From Alphaproteobacteria bacterium UBA1301 (GTDB taxonomy: Bacteria; Pseudomonadota; Alphaproteobacteria; Micropepsales; Micropepsaceae), in NCBI GenBank assembly GCA_002307725.1, contig DBUB01000002.1, forward strand, positions 457,824 to 521,823: a stretch of 64,000 nucleotides of DNA, read 5' to 3'. A program made the position numbers and the translations under genes. A model generated the notes under the pieces. It searched no databases and was not told where the DNA came from. It saw only the letters and a list, made by a program, of their open reading frames with translations. Positions 42,899-51,357 of this stretch are shown piece by piece (position 1 is the stretch's first letter; every line of letters begins with the position of its first letter).

Positions 42899-43587
42899 GG
42901 CAGCCCCCTGATGTGCCCGCGGAAAGACCGCTGGCACGGGCACGAGACTGGGGTTAGCTAACTAATTCAGAGTAAATCAAACGATAAGGAAATCTACTTA
43001 GTCATATTACAGTGTTGGTCCGGCCGTTGGTATCGCGCCATGCCGCCAGAGCGACCGATGCCGGGTGGCGTAAAATGCAAAAAACCTGAATTCGTTTTCC
43101 AGTTTTTCGCTAAGCCGCGGCCGCACCGGAATAATCACCTTGCAACGCGCGCCCAGGATCCAGGCGTGGAACGACCTGACCGGCATGGCAGCCTGCCGAA
43201 ATCGAATTCGAAGTCTTCCAAACAATGCACGGCATGTACGCCTACAAAGCCATGGCCGTGACTTTTCGGCGCGGTCAAAGAGCAAGGAAGAAGTAGGTGC
43301 TCGGGGCGAGTTTCACCACGGTACGATGTCGTGTTCGGACTCGAAACCTGCCGTTTGGATCAGGGCCGCTTTGGCTCGCTCAACATCGAGTTTTTCAACA
43401 AAATAGGCACAAATCAGATCTAGTCACGCCGCCGGGAATGTTCGGTTTGGCTAGGCCAGTGTGTCGGCCGTGACGGACGTGCGACGCCCCCTCATCTTGA
43501 CATTTGTTCCGTTTTTGTTCTAGCTTTATCTCTTCAGTTTTCACCCCTCAGGCGCACACGTTCGGTGTGTCCGGAGACTGGAGAACT
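42899..43587. other. Intergenic region between kinase and imuA
   Basis: A 690-bp stretch without a supportable gene. It begins with an AT-rich segment likely to hold the kinase promoter, including the 10-bp palindrome GTTAGCTAAC (42953-42962), and ends with the SOS-type promoter of imuA. Short frames in between (for example 43007-43285 on the minus strand) are rich in Arg and show no family resemblance. Confidence 0.5.
43497..43526 (+). promoter_or_regulatory. LexA (SOS) box over the imuA promoter
   Basis: GTTC (43506-43509), seven bases, GTTC (43517-43520): the exact alphaproteobacterial LexA box GTTC-N7-GTTC. It lies just after a TTGACA at 43497-43502 and over the expected -10 region (TAGCTT at 43521-43526). 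It is 68 bp before the imuA start, so the imuA-imuB-dnaE2 operon is almost certainly DNA-damage inducible. Confidence 0.9.
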
Positions 43588-44343
43588 ATGTCCGCAACGG
43601 ACCCCAAAATCGTGCTTTTACGCGCCGTCCTCACTGCCGCCGAGCCGCTTGGCGCCCGGGTGGCGCTCGGGGTGCCGCGGCTGGATGGGGCGCTTTGCGG
43701 CGGGTTGATGCGTGGCGGGTTACATGAGGTTTTCGCGGCGCCCTCGCAGGAAGCCGCGGCGACGGGGTTTGTGGCCGGGCTGGCGGTGCGCCTCGGCGGG
43801 CCGCTGCTCTGGATTCGCCAGGATTATGCCGGGCTCGAATTCGGCGAACTGGCGGCCACTGGCTTGTTCGAACTGGGCCTCGATCCCGCCCGGCTGGTGT
43901 TGTTGCGGGTGCCGGATGCGGCCAGCGCCTTGCGGGCGGCGGCCGACGCGCTCACCTGCGCCGCTCTCGGCGCGGTGGTGATCGAACTGACGGGCGCGCC
44001 CAAGCTGCTCGATCTGGTCGCGTATCGCCGGTTGGCCCTCGGTGCGGGGGCGTACGGGGTGACGGTTTTCTTGCTGCGCCTGGCAGCTGAATCCTCCGGC
44101 ATCGGTGGGGCCGAAACCCGCTGGCTGATCCGCGCGGCGCCTTCGGGCGACGAAGAGGAGATCTGGGGCGGGCCGGTTTTCGACGTGGAACTGCAGCGTA
44201 ACCGGCATGGGCCGGCGGGGCATTGGACCCTGGAATGGAGTTGTGACGATGGTGTCTTCCGCCCGGCGGATCGTGGCGCTGTGGTTCTGGCGTCTGCCGA
44301 CCGACCGCCTCAAGCGGCGATGGCTGCAGCGTCCGCCGCCTGA
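43588..44343 (+). CDS. imuA: ImuA, RecA-like accessory factor of mutagenic translesion synthesis
   Basis: A 251-aa RecA/SulA-related protein, first gene of the SOS mutasome operon. It shows GVPRLDGALCGGLMRGGLHE, the position where RecA has its Walker loop but degenerate here, as is usual for ImuA. Next come PLLWIRQDYAGLEFGELAAT and a core ending in MAAASAA. It is thought to recruit ImuB and DnaE2 to stalled forks. GGAGA precedes the ATG, and the LexA box lies upstream. imuB starts inside it, with a 95-nt overlap in another frame. Confidence 0.9.
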   Translation: MSATDPKIVLLRAVLTAAEPLGARVALGVPRLDGALCGGLMRGGLHEVFAAPSQEAAATGFVAGLAVRLGGPLLWIRQDYAGLEFGELAATGLFELGLDPARLVLLRVPDAASALRAAADALTCAALGAVVIELTGAPKLLDLVAYRRLALGAGAYGVTVFLLRLAAESSGIGGAETRWLIRAAPSGDEEEIWGGPVFDVELQRNRHGPAGHWTLEWSCDDGVFRPADRGAVVLASADRPPQAAMAAASAA

Positions 44344-45757
44344 CGCGGATCTGCCGCTCATCATCGTCGCCAAAGTCGAGGGCGCGATGCGGCTCACCGC
44401 GGTGGACCGCAAGGCGGCCGGGCTCGGGCTTGCCCCTGGCATGGCGCTCGCCAGCGCCCGCGCCATGGTTCCCGCCCTCAAGGTGATGGCGGCGAACGAA
44501 CCGGCGGACCAACGTCTGTTGGAGAAAATCGCCGATTGGTGTGACGGCTTCACGCCGTTCGTGGCGCTGGATCCGCCCGATAGCCTCTTGCTCGACGTCA
44601 CCGGGGCCGCCCATTTGTTCGGCGGCGAACAGGCGATGCTGGATCGTCTCGGCGCCGACCTGAAGCGTCAGGGCTTTACCGTGGCAGGGGCGCTGGCCGG
44701 AACCGCTTTGGCGGCGCGCGCCTTGGCCCGTTATCGCAGCGGAACCGTGGTTCCGCAGGGGACGGACAGCGACGCGGTGGCGCCGCTGCCGGTGGACGCG
44801 TTGGGTCTCGACCCGATTACGGTGCACGCGTTCCGCCGTGCCGGATTGAAGACGGTCGGGCAAGTGGCGCGCCGCGGTCGTGCCGAACTGACTGCCCGCT
44901 TCGGGGCCGGGATGGTGGCCGCGCTCGATACCGCAATGGGCCATGCGGAAGTGCCGATTTCGCCGCGCCGGCCGCTGCCCGATGTCCGCGCCGAGAACCG
45001 CTTTGCCGAGCCCGTCACCGCGTCGGAAACGATGCTCGCCACCATCAAACTGTTGGCACAACAACTGGCAAAGACTCTGGAGGAACGCGGCGAAGGGGCG
45101 CGTGCTTTGCAAGCAGTGTTTTTCCGCGCTGATGGCGGTGTACGCCGCATCGCGGTGGAAACCGGGGCGCCGACGCGCGAACCGGCGATCATCGCACGGC
45201 TGTTTCGCAACAAGCTCGCTGCGCTTGCCGATCCCGTCGATCCCGGCTTCGGCTTTGATCTCATCCGCTTGGAGGCGGAACGCACCGAGCCCTGCCAAGT
45301 GGAAACGGCGACGCTCGGCAGCGATGCGGCGCGCGCCAAAGACATCCGCTTTTTGGTGGACCGGCTGGCGGCCCGCTTCGGCGCCCATCGCGTGTTGTCG
45401 TTTCAGCCTCGCGACACCCATATCCCGGAGAACGCCTTTGCCGCCGTTCCGGCGCAATACGCCGAAAACACTCGCCTAGTCTGGGAAAAGGTCGGTGCCA
45501 TGGGCGAGCCGCCGCGGCGGCCTTTGCGGCTTTTCTCACCCGAACCCGTCAGTTTTCCAGGTGGTGAGGCGTTCCGCTGGCGGGGTGTTGTCCATAAGGT
45601 CCGGCATTTGGAAGGGCCGGAACGCATCGCCATGGCGTGGTGGCAGTCCCCGGCACCGGATCGCGATTACTTCCGTCTGGAGGATGAAGAAGGCCGCCGT
45701 TTTTGGCTTTACCGCGAACAAGGTGTCCGCTGGTTTTTGCACGGGATGTTCGCATGA
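44249..45757 (+). CDS. imuB: ImuB, inactive Y-family polymerase-like protein
   Basis: A 502-aa Y-family polymerase homologue that serves as a hub joining the beta clamp, ImuA and DnaE2. It starts MVSSARRIVALWFWRLPTDR with fingers/palm segments such as AGLGLAPGMALASARAM. The catalytic carboxylates of true Y polymerases (DxD near the start, SxDE) are not seen, as expected for ImuB. The helix-hairpin-helix region FRRAGLKTVGQVARRGRAEL and a C-terminal DUF6504-like tail (WRGVVHKVRHLEGPERIAMA) follow. GGAG lies before the ATG at 44249. The stop overlaps dnaE2 as ATGA. Confidence 0.93.
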   Translation: MVSSARRIVALWFWRLPTDRLKRRWLQRPPPDADLPLIIVAKVEGAMRLTAVDRKAAGLGLAPGMALASARAMVPALKVMAANEPADQRLLEKIADWCDGFTPFVALDPPDSLLLDVTGAAHLFGGEQAMLDRLGADLKRQGFTVAGALAGTALAARALARYRSGTVVPQGTDSDAVAPLPVDALGLDPITVHAFRRAGLKTVGQVARRGRAELTARFGAGMVAALDTAMGHAEVPISPRRPLPDVRAENRFAEPVTASETMLATIKLLAQQLAKTLEERGEGARALQAVFFRADGGVRRIAVETGAPTREPAIIARLFRNKLAALADPVDPGFGFDLIRLEAERTEPCQVETATLGSDAARAKDIRFLVDRLAARFGAHRVLSFQPRDTHIPENAFAAVPAQYAENTRLVWEKVGAMGEPPRRPLRLFSPEPVSFPGGEAFRWRGVVHKVRHLEGPERIAMAWWQSPAPDRDYFRLEDEEGRRFWLYREQGVRWFLHGMFA

Positions 45758-48700
45758 GAGCGTTTTCCCGAAAAGTGGATACCGGTTTTTGGCCAGAAAA
45801 CGCGACCAACAAAGAATCCTCTTACGCGGAAATTGCGGCGGTGACGAACTTCTCGTTCTTGCGCGGTGCCTCACATCCGGCCGAGATGGTGACGACCGCA
45901 GCCGCGCTCGGGCTGACCGCCATCGGCATTGCCGACCGCAATACGCTGGCTGGTGTGGTGCGCGCCTACGATGCCTTGCAACAACTCGGCGGCGAAAAGC
46001 CCAAGCTTCTGGTCGGTGCCCGCTTGGTCTTCGCCGACGGCGCCCCCGACATGGTGGCGTACCCCTCCGACCGGGCCGCGTATGGGCGCCTCTGTCGGCT
46101 GCTCAGTGCGGGCAAGCTGCGGGCACCAAAAGGCGACTGCGTTCTCGGCCTGAACGATCTGCTGCAATGGCAGGAAGGCTTGCTGCTGGTGATCCTGCCC
46201 GCCCGGCCGGGAACGGTGGGAGGGGAGGGGGCTCCAAAGAAAGCGTGGAACAATTATATTGCTGGAGGTGGCCGGGAGGAAGTTCCTCCTCTTGAAAATC
46301 CTGAAGACATCCAAGGCCTTCTGGAAAATTTGCAGAGCGTTGCGCCCGGCCGAGTCTGGCTTGGGGGGACGATGCCGCTGCATGGCGATGACCTGCGCCG
46401 GCTGCGCCATTGGCAAGCGGTGGCCCGTGCCGCCGGAGTGCCGCTCATCGCCACCAACGACGCGCTTTATCACGCCCCCGAACGCCGCCCGTTGCAGGAC
46501 GTGCTCACCTGCATCCGCGAACATGTCACCCTGAAGACGGCGGGGCGTCTCTTGGAGGCCAATGGCGAGCGGCATCTGAAATCGCCCGAAGAGATGGCCG
46601 ATCTGTTCGCCGCTGCGCCCGAGGCGCTGGCCGAAACGCTGCGTCTGGCGGAACGGATGCGGTTCTCTCTCGACCAGATCAAATACAACTATCCCGACGA
46701 ACCGGTGCCGCCCGGTAAGACGGCGCAAGGTCATCTTGAAGATCTGACCTGGGCCGGCGCCGAGGATCGCTACGCCGGCAACGTTCCCGGCAAGGTTCGC
46801 AAAACCTTGGAAAAGGAATTGCGACTGATCGGCAAGATGCAGATCGCGCCCTATTTTCTCACCGTCCACGACATCGTCTCCTGCGCCAAGAATCGAGGCA
46901 TCCTTTGCCAGGGCCGCGGCTCGGCGGCCAATTCCGCGGTCTGTTACGTGCTCGGCATCACTGCCGTCGATCCGATGCAGGTTGATCTTCTGTTCGAACG
47001 CTTCGTTTCGCAGGAACGCAAGGAGCCGCCCGACATCGACGTCGATTTCGAGCATGAGCGCCGCGAGGAAGTGATCCAGGACATCTATGCGCGCTATGGC
47101 CGCCACCGCGCCGCGCTAGCCGCGACTGTGATCTGCTATCGCCCGCGAAGCGCCATCCGTGAGGTCGGCAAGGTCTTTGGCCTTACCGAAGATATCACCT
47201 CGGCCTTGGCCGCGGGTATCTGGGGCAGTTGGGGCGGCCGGCTCAAGGACGATGAAGTGCGCCAAAGCCTGCTCGATCCGCAAAACCTTTTGATCGGCCA
47301 GGCGGTGCGCATGGCCAATGCTTTGATCGGGTTTCCGCGTCATCTGTCACAGCATGTCGGCGGTTTCGTTCTGACCCACGATCGTCTCGACGAAATCGTT
47401 CCAGTCGGTCCCGCCACCATGGAAGACCGCTGGTTCATCGAATGGGATAAGGATGACATCGACACCTTGATGATGATGAAGGTTGATTGTCTGGCGCTCG
47501 GCATGCTGACCTGCATCCGCAAGGCGTTCGATCTCATCAAGACGCACGAAAACAAGACGCTGACGCTCGCCTCCGTCCCGCGCGAAGACGCCAGCGTTTA
47601 CGACATGCTGTGCGCTGGTGATGCCATCGGCGTGTTTCAGGTGGAAAGCCGGGCCCAGCTCAACATGCTGCCGCGTCTTCGGCCGCGGGAGTTTTACGAT
47701 CTCGTCATCGAAGTGGCGATCGTGCGCCCCGGCCCGATCCAGGGCGACATGGTGCATCCCTATTTGCGGCGGCGTTCGGGAAAGGAAGCGGTGACGTTTC
47801 CCTCGCCCGCGCCAAAGCATGGCCCCGTGGACGAACTGCATCAGGTGCTGCACAAAACCATGGGCGTGCCGCTGTTCCAGGAACAGGCAATGAAGCTCGC
47901 CATCGTGGCGGCCAAATTCACCTCCGAAGAGGCCAACGGCCTGCGCCGCGCCATGGCGACCTTCCGCAATATCGGCACCATCGATACCTTCAAGGCGAAG
48001 TTCGTCGGCCGCATGGTGGCGCGCGGCTATGCCCCGGATTATGCCGAGCGCTGTTTCCGCCAGATCGAAGGCTTCGGCGCTTACGGGTTTCCCGAAAGTC
48101 ACGCCGCCAGTTTTGCGCATCTCGTCTATGTCTCGGCCTGGATCAAGAAACACCATCCGGCCGCCTTCTGCTGTGCTTTGCTCAATTCCCAGCCGATGGG
48201 GTTCTATGCGCCGGCCGAAATCGTGCGCGATGCGCGCGACCATGGTGTCGAGGTTCGCCCCGTCGACGTGAACTTCAGCCTCTGGGACAACACGCTCGAA
48301 CCGGGCGGGGGCGAACCGGGCGGCAGCGGACCGTCCGTCCGTCTTGGTTTCCGCCAAGTGGAGGGATTTCACCAAGACTGGGCGAAGTTGCTGGTTGAGC
48401 GCCGCGCCAACGGCTATCGCGCAGTGGAGAGTCTGGTGGGACGCACGGGGTTGCCGCGGCGGGCCTTGATCATTCTGGCCGAGGCCGATTCCTTCCAATC
48501 GCTGGCGACCGACCGCCGCGAAGTTTTGTGGGCGGTCCGCCGCATCGCCGACCCCACCGGCCTGCCGTTGTTCGATGCTCAATTTGTCGACAGCCAGGAG
48601 CCGGAGGAAATTGCCCCATTGCCGGTCATGCCGCTGCCGGAACATGTTCTGGCCGACTATCAGATGCTGCGTCTGTCGCTCCGCGCCCACCTGATGCAAT

Positions 48701-49131
48701 TTCTGCGCGATGGGTTCCGCGACGAAGGCGTCAAGAGTTGCGCTGAAATTGGACAGGGGCGGGACGGGGAGGCGGCGGCCGTCGCGGGGATCGTGCTGGT
48801 CCGTCAGATGCCGGGTCAGGCGGGCGTCGTTTTCATCACCTTGAGCGACGAAACCGGTGTCACCAATGTCGTGGTGTGGCCGCGGCTGGTGGAAACCTTC
48901 CGGCGTGAGATCATGGGCGCCCGGCTATTGCTCGTCCGCGGCAAGATTCAGCGCAGTCCCGAGGGCGTAGTCCATCTTGTCGCAGAACGTGCTGTAGACC
49001 GCACCGCGGACCTGGAGCGTCTTTCCGCTGACTCGACCGAGGTCTCCCCGTTCCGCTCCCAAGCGGCGGTGCATCTGCATCGGCATCCGCGGAATGTGCG
49101 TATTGTGCCCAAATCGCGCGATTTTCACTGA
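45754..49131 (+). CDS. dnaE2: Error-prone DNA polymerase III alpha subunit
   Basis: C-family polymerase of 1125 aa that bypasses lesions with ImuA/ImuB. The PHP domain starts YAEIAAVTNFSFLRGASHPA. The polymerase domain carries LCQGRGSAANSAVCYVLGIT and the catalytic region PPDIDVDFEHERREEVIQ. Then come FRNIGTIDTFKAKF, HHH/OB parts, and the typical end HPRNVRIVPKSRDFH. Two oddities: the first 23 residues are encoded by a palindromic repeat element (45757-45803), and residues about 155-195 form a low-complexity, AT-richer insert (NNYIAGGGREEVPPLENPED). The ATG at 45754 overlaps the imuB stop; the family-conserved part has no other good start. Confidence 0.94.
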   Translation: MRAFSRKVDTGFWPENATNKESSYAEIAAVTNFSFLRGASHPAEMVTTAAALGLTAIGIADRNTLAGVVRAYDALQQLGGEKPKLLVGARLVFADGAPDMVAYPSDRAAYGRLCRLLSAGKLRAPKGDCVLGLNDLLQWQEGLLLVILPARPGTVGGEGAPKKAWNNYIAGGGREEVPPLENPEDIQGLLENLQSVAPGRVWLGGTMPLHGDDLRRLRHWQAVARAAGVPLIATNDALYHAPERRPLQDVLTCIREHVTLKTAGRLLEANGERHLKSPEEMADLFAAAPEALAETLRLAERMRFSLDQIKYNYPDEPVPPGKTAQGHLEDLTWAGAEDRYAGNVPGKVRKTLEKELRLIGKMQIAPYFLTVHDIVSCAKNRGILCQGRGSAANSAVCYVLGITAVDPMQVDLLFERFVSQERKEPPDIDVDFEHERREEVIQDIYARYGRHRAALAATVICYRPRSAIREVGKVFGLTEDITSALAAGIWGSWGGRLKDDEVRQSLLDPQNLLIGQAVRMANALIGFPRHLSQHVGGFVLTHDRLDEIVPVGPATMEDRWFIEWDKDDIDTLMMMKVDCLALGMLTCIRKAFDLIKTHENKTLTLASVPREDASVYDMLCAGDAIGVFQVESRAQLNMLPRLRPREFYDLVIEVAIVRPGPIQGDMVHPYLRRRSGKEAVTFPSPAPKHGPVDELHQVLHKTMGVPLFQEQAMKLAIVAAKFTSEEANGLRRAMATFRNIGTIDTFKAKFVGRMVARGYAPDYAERCFRQIEGFGAYGFPESHAASFAHLVYVSAWIKKHHPAAFCCALLNSQPMGFYAPAEIVRDARDHGVEVRPVDVNFSLWDNTLEPGGGEPGGSGPSVRLGFRQVEGFHQDWAKLLVERRANGYRAVESLVGRTGLPRRALIILAEADSFQSLATDRREVLWAVRRIADPTGLPLFDAQFVDSQEPEEIAPLPVMPLPEHVLADYQMLRLSLRAHLMQFLRDGFRDEGVKSCAEIGQGRDGEAAAVAGIVLVRQMPGQAGVVFITLSDETGVTNVVVWPRLVETFRREIMGARLLLVRGKIQRSPEGVVHLVAERAVDRTADLERLSADSTEVSPFRSQAAVHLHRHPRNVRIVPKSRDFH
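45757..45803. repeat. Palindromic repeat element read as the dnaE2 N-terminus
   Basis: Outer arms GCGTTTTC (45760-45767) and GAAAACGC (45796-45803) enclose CCGAAAAGTGGATACCGG and TTTTTGGCC. This closely resembles, from memory, the short intergenic palindromes scattered in Bradyrhizobium/Methylobacterium-type genomes (GCGTTTTC...AGTGGATACCGGTT...GAAAACGC). Here it lies inside a coding region and in frame. Confidence 0.68.
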
Positions 49132-49154
49132 GGCACGCCACCAAAATGTCGTAT

Positions 49155-49346
49155 TTGATATTCCGCAAAAGCGGGGCCGTTTGTCGCGATAGGCCGAATC
49201 CGCACTATTCCCTATGTATCCGGCCGCGCTCAGCCGTTAATCAGCAGCCATAGGAATACATAGAGAGGCCCCTCCGGTTCGGGCTCCCGGGTTCGTGTCC
49301 GGCGTGAGGTCTTCTGCCAATTAGTTGAAGAGCAGGGAACTCGATT
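49155..49346 (+). promoter_or_regulatory. Upstream region of the first hydrogenase transcript
   Basis: A 215-bp gap precedes the diaphorase-like gene. TTGATATTCCGCAA at 49155-49168 is a poor FNR/FixK-like match (good left half only). CTATGTAT (49212-49219) and ATACATAG (49256-49263) are perfect inverted arms around a 36-nt interior that itself contains CCATAGGAATA, nearly complementary to TATTCCCTATG; this could fold into alternative stems in the leader. Which, if any, controls the operon is unknown. Confidence 0.42.
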
Positions 49347-51344
49347 ATGGCACATATCGTCTACGGCGTCTGGAATGGAGCCGTTCACGACTACCGCGAT
49401 CCGACCAAGCCAATGCCGGAGAACGCCGTCGCTTTGCGCGGTCTCGACGTTTTCAATGAAGGCAACACGATAAAGGCCTTCGTCGGTGATCGCGGCTTCT
49501 TCGTCCTCGACAAAGGCGTCAGCCTTATCGACACCTTCTGGCGCTACATGAACAAGGCTGCGGAGCAATCCTGCGGCAAGTGCACGCCGTGCCGGATGGG
49601 CACTGTGCTGGTTCGCGATGCGCTGAACGATCTGCGCCAAGGCAAGCAGTCCGCGCTTGATCTCGACGACATCATCGCCTTAGCGCGCCAGATGACCGAC
49701 ACCTCGCTGTGCGGTCTGGGCATGACCTGCGGCCGCGCGCTGCTCGATGCGCTCGAAAACTTCCGCGACGAATTCGAGACCGAGATCGAAGAGGGCAAAC
49801 AGCCCGAGCAGGAGGGCATGATCTATGTGACCGCGCCCTGCATTGAAGCCTGCCCGTCCAAGATCAACGTCCCGCAGTACATCGACTACATCCGCGACGG
49901 CAAACCCTCGCACTCGCTCGGCGTCATCCTGCAGAAGTACCCGATGGCCGCCACCTGCGGCCGTGTCTGTGTGCGGTTCTGCGAAATCGCTTGCCGCCGC
50001 AATCTGGTCGACGAAGCGGTCGGCATCAAGACACTCAAGCGCTACGTCGCTGACTACCAGACCCAGACCGGCGCGCTGACCTTCTCCAAGGCGATGATCG
50101 CTGAGTCGCTGCCGCCGTCGATGCGCGTTGCCGTCGTCGGCGCGGGTCCGGCTGGCGTTTCCTGCGCCTACCACTTGCTGCTGCACGGCTACCACGTCGA
50201 TATCTACGAGGCGATGCCCCAAGCCGGCGGCATGGCCGCGATCGGCATTCCGAGCTATCGCCTGCCCAAGGATGTGCTGCAGTCCGAAATGGACATCATT
50301 ACCCAGCTCGGCGGCCGCTTCTTGTTCAACCAGAAACTCGGACGCGACTATTCGATCAACGATCTCTTCGGCAAGGGCTATCGCGCCGTTTTCCTCGGCC
50401 TCGGCTGCCAGGAAGGCACCAAGATGGGCGTGGCGAACGAAGACACCACACTCGGCGGGTATGACTCCGGCATCGCCTTCCTGCTCAAGGTCCACGACCA
50501 TGTCGCTGGTATCAAGGAGACCAAGATCGACGGCGACGTGGTCGTCGTCGGCGGTGGCAACGTGGCGATGGACTGCGTGCGTTCCGCGGTGCGCATGGGC
50601 GCCCGCACGGTGCATCTTGTCTACCGGCGCACCCGCGATGACATGCCGGCCGACAAGGAAGAAATCACGGCCGCCGAGGATGAAGGCATCGTGATGCACT
50701 TCCTCACCAATCCGACGGAGATCTTGTCGGAGGATGGCAAGGTCACTGGCGTCAAGCTGGTCCGCATGCGTCAGACCGAAAAAGACGCCCGCGGCCGCCG
50801 CAACGTCGAGCCCGTCCCCGGCACCGAACGCGTGCTACATTGCTCGGTGATCATCGCGGCCATCGGCCAGCAGATTCTATCCGGCGCCATCACCGAAGCC
50901 GACAACATCAAGCTGAACAAGTGGAAGACCATCGAAGTCAACAAGGTGACGCTGGAAACCTCGCGCGAAGGCGTTTTCGCCGGTGGCGACTGCGAAACCG
51001 GTCCGGCGACGCTGATCCATGCCATGGCTGCGGGCCTCAAGGCGGCGCGCGCCATCGACGACTGGGTGCGACTCGGCACGGTGCGGTTCTTCCCGCGCTC
51101 GCGCATGCGTCAGATCCTGCGCGAGAACAAGCTGCTCGCCTCCGACGTTGCCGAAATTCCGGTCAAATCGGAATACCGCGTGCACCATCCCGAACTGGAT
51201 CCGAATATTCGAAAGCAGATGTTCGAAGAGGTCGAGCGGCCTATCAGCCGTGAAGCGGCCTACCACGAAGCCAAGCGATGCCTCAGGTGTTATCGCGTCT
51301 ACTCGGTGATCACGGCTCAGCCCGTGCCCGAGTCCCACAATTAA
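49347..51344 (+). CDS. NuoF-tail / glutamate-synthase-beta-like fusion, hydrogenase-associated NAD(P)H oxidoreductase
   Basis: Cytosolic electron-transfer subunit of 665 aa with three parts. Residues about 50-155 match the C-terminal 4Fe-4S domain of NuoF (SCGKCTPCRMGT, DTSLCGLGMTCG) without the FMN/NADH portion. Residues about 165-240 are the GltD-type N-terminal 4Fe-4S helical domain (CIEACPSKINVPQYIDYIRD, CGRVCVRFCEIACRR). Residues about 255-600 are the GltD FAD/NAD(P) domain (VAVVGAGPAGVSCAYHLLLH, VVVVGGGNVAMDCVRSAV, GVFAGGDCETGPATLIHAMA). The tail has CLRCYR. It is 13 bp upstream of a hydrogenase, the arrangement used to define glutamate-synthase-linked (group A2) [FeFe] hydrogenases, so it should pass electrons between NAD(P)H and that enzyme. 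Confidence 0.88.
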   Translation: MAHIVYGVWNGAVHDYRDPTKPMPENAVALRGLDVFNEGNTIKAFVGDRGFFVLDKGVSLIDTFWRYMNKAAEQSCGKCTPCRMGTVLVRDALNDLRQGKQSALDLDDIIALARQMTDTSLCGLGMTCGRALLDALENFRDEFETEIEEGKQPEQEGMIYVTAPCIEACPSKINVPQYIDYIRDGKPSHSLGVILQKYPMAATCGRVCVRFCEIACRRNLVDEAVGIKTLKRYVADYQTQTGALTFSKAMIAESLPPSMRVAVVGAGPAGVSCAYHLLLHGYHVDIYEAMPQAGGMAAIGIPSYRLPKDVLQSEMDIITQLGGRFLFNQKLGRDYSINDLFGKGYRAVFLGLGCQEGTKMGVANEDTTLGGYDSGIAFLLKVHDHVAGIKETKIDGDVVVVGGGNVAMDCVRSAVRMGARTVHLVYRRTRDDMPADKEEITAAEDEGIVMHFLTNPTEILSEDGKVTGVKLVRMRQTEKDARGRRNVEPVPGTERVLHCSVIIAAIGQQILSGAITEADNIKLNKWKTIEVNKVTLETSREGVFAGGDCETGPATLIHAMAAGLKAARAIDDWVRLGTVRFFPRSRMRQILRENKLLASDVAEIPVKSEYRVHHPELDPNIRKQMFEEVERPISREAAYHEAKRCLRCYRVYSVITAQPVPESHN

Positions 51345-51357
51345 GGAGCGCCCCCAA

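Noticed and set aside
43007..43406. Short open frames on both strands between the kinase and imuA
   Set aside because: Arg- and Ser-rich products, no ribosome site, no family resemblance; frames overlap each other.
49155..49168. FNR/FixK box TTGAT-N4-CGCAA before the hydrogenase locus
   Set aside because: Only the left half fits the TTGAT-N4-ATCAA consensus; not strong enough to call as a separate site.
49270..49310. GGTTC-containing sequence resembling a tRNA T-arm upstream of the hydrogenase operon
   Set aside because: No acceptor stem, anticodon arm or D-arm can be fitted around it.
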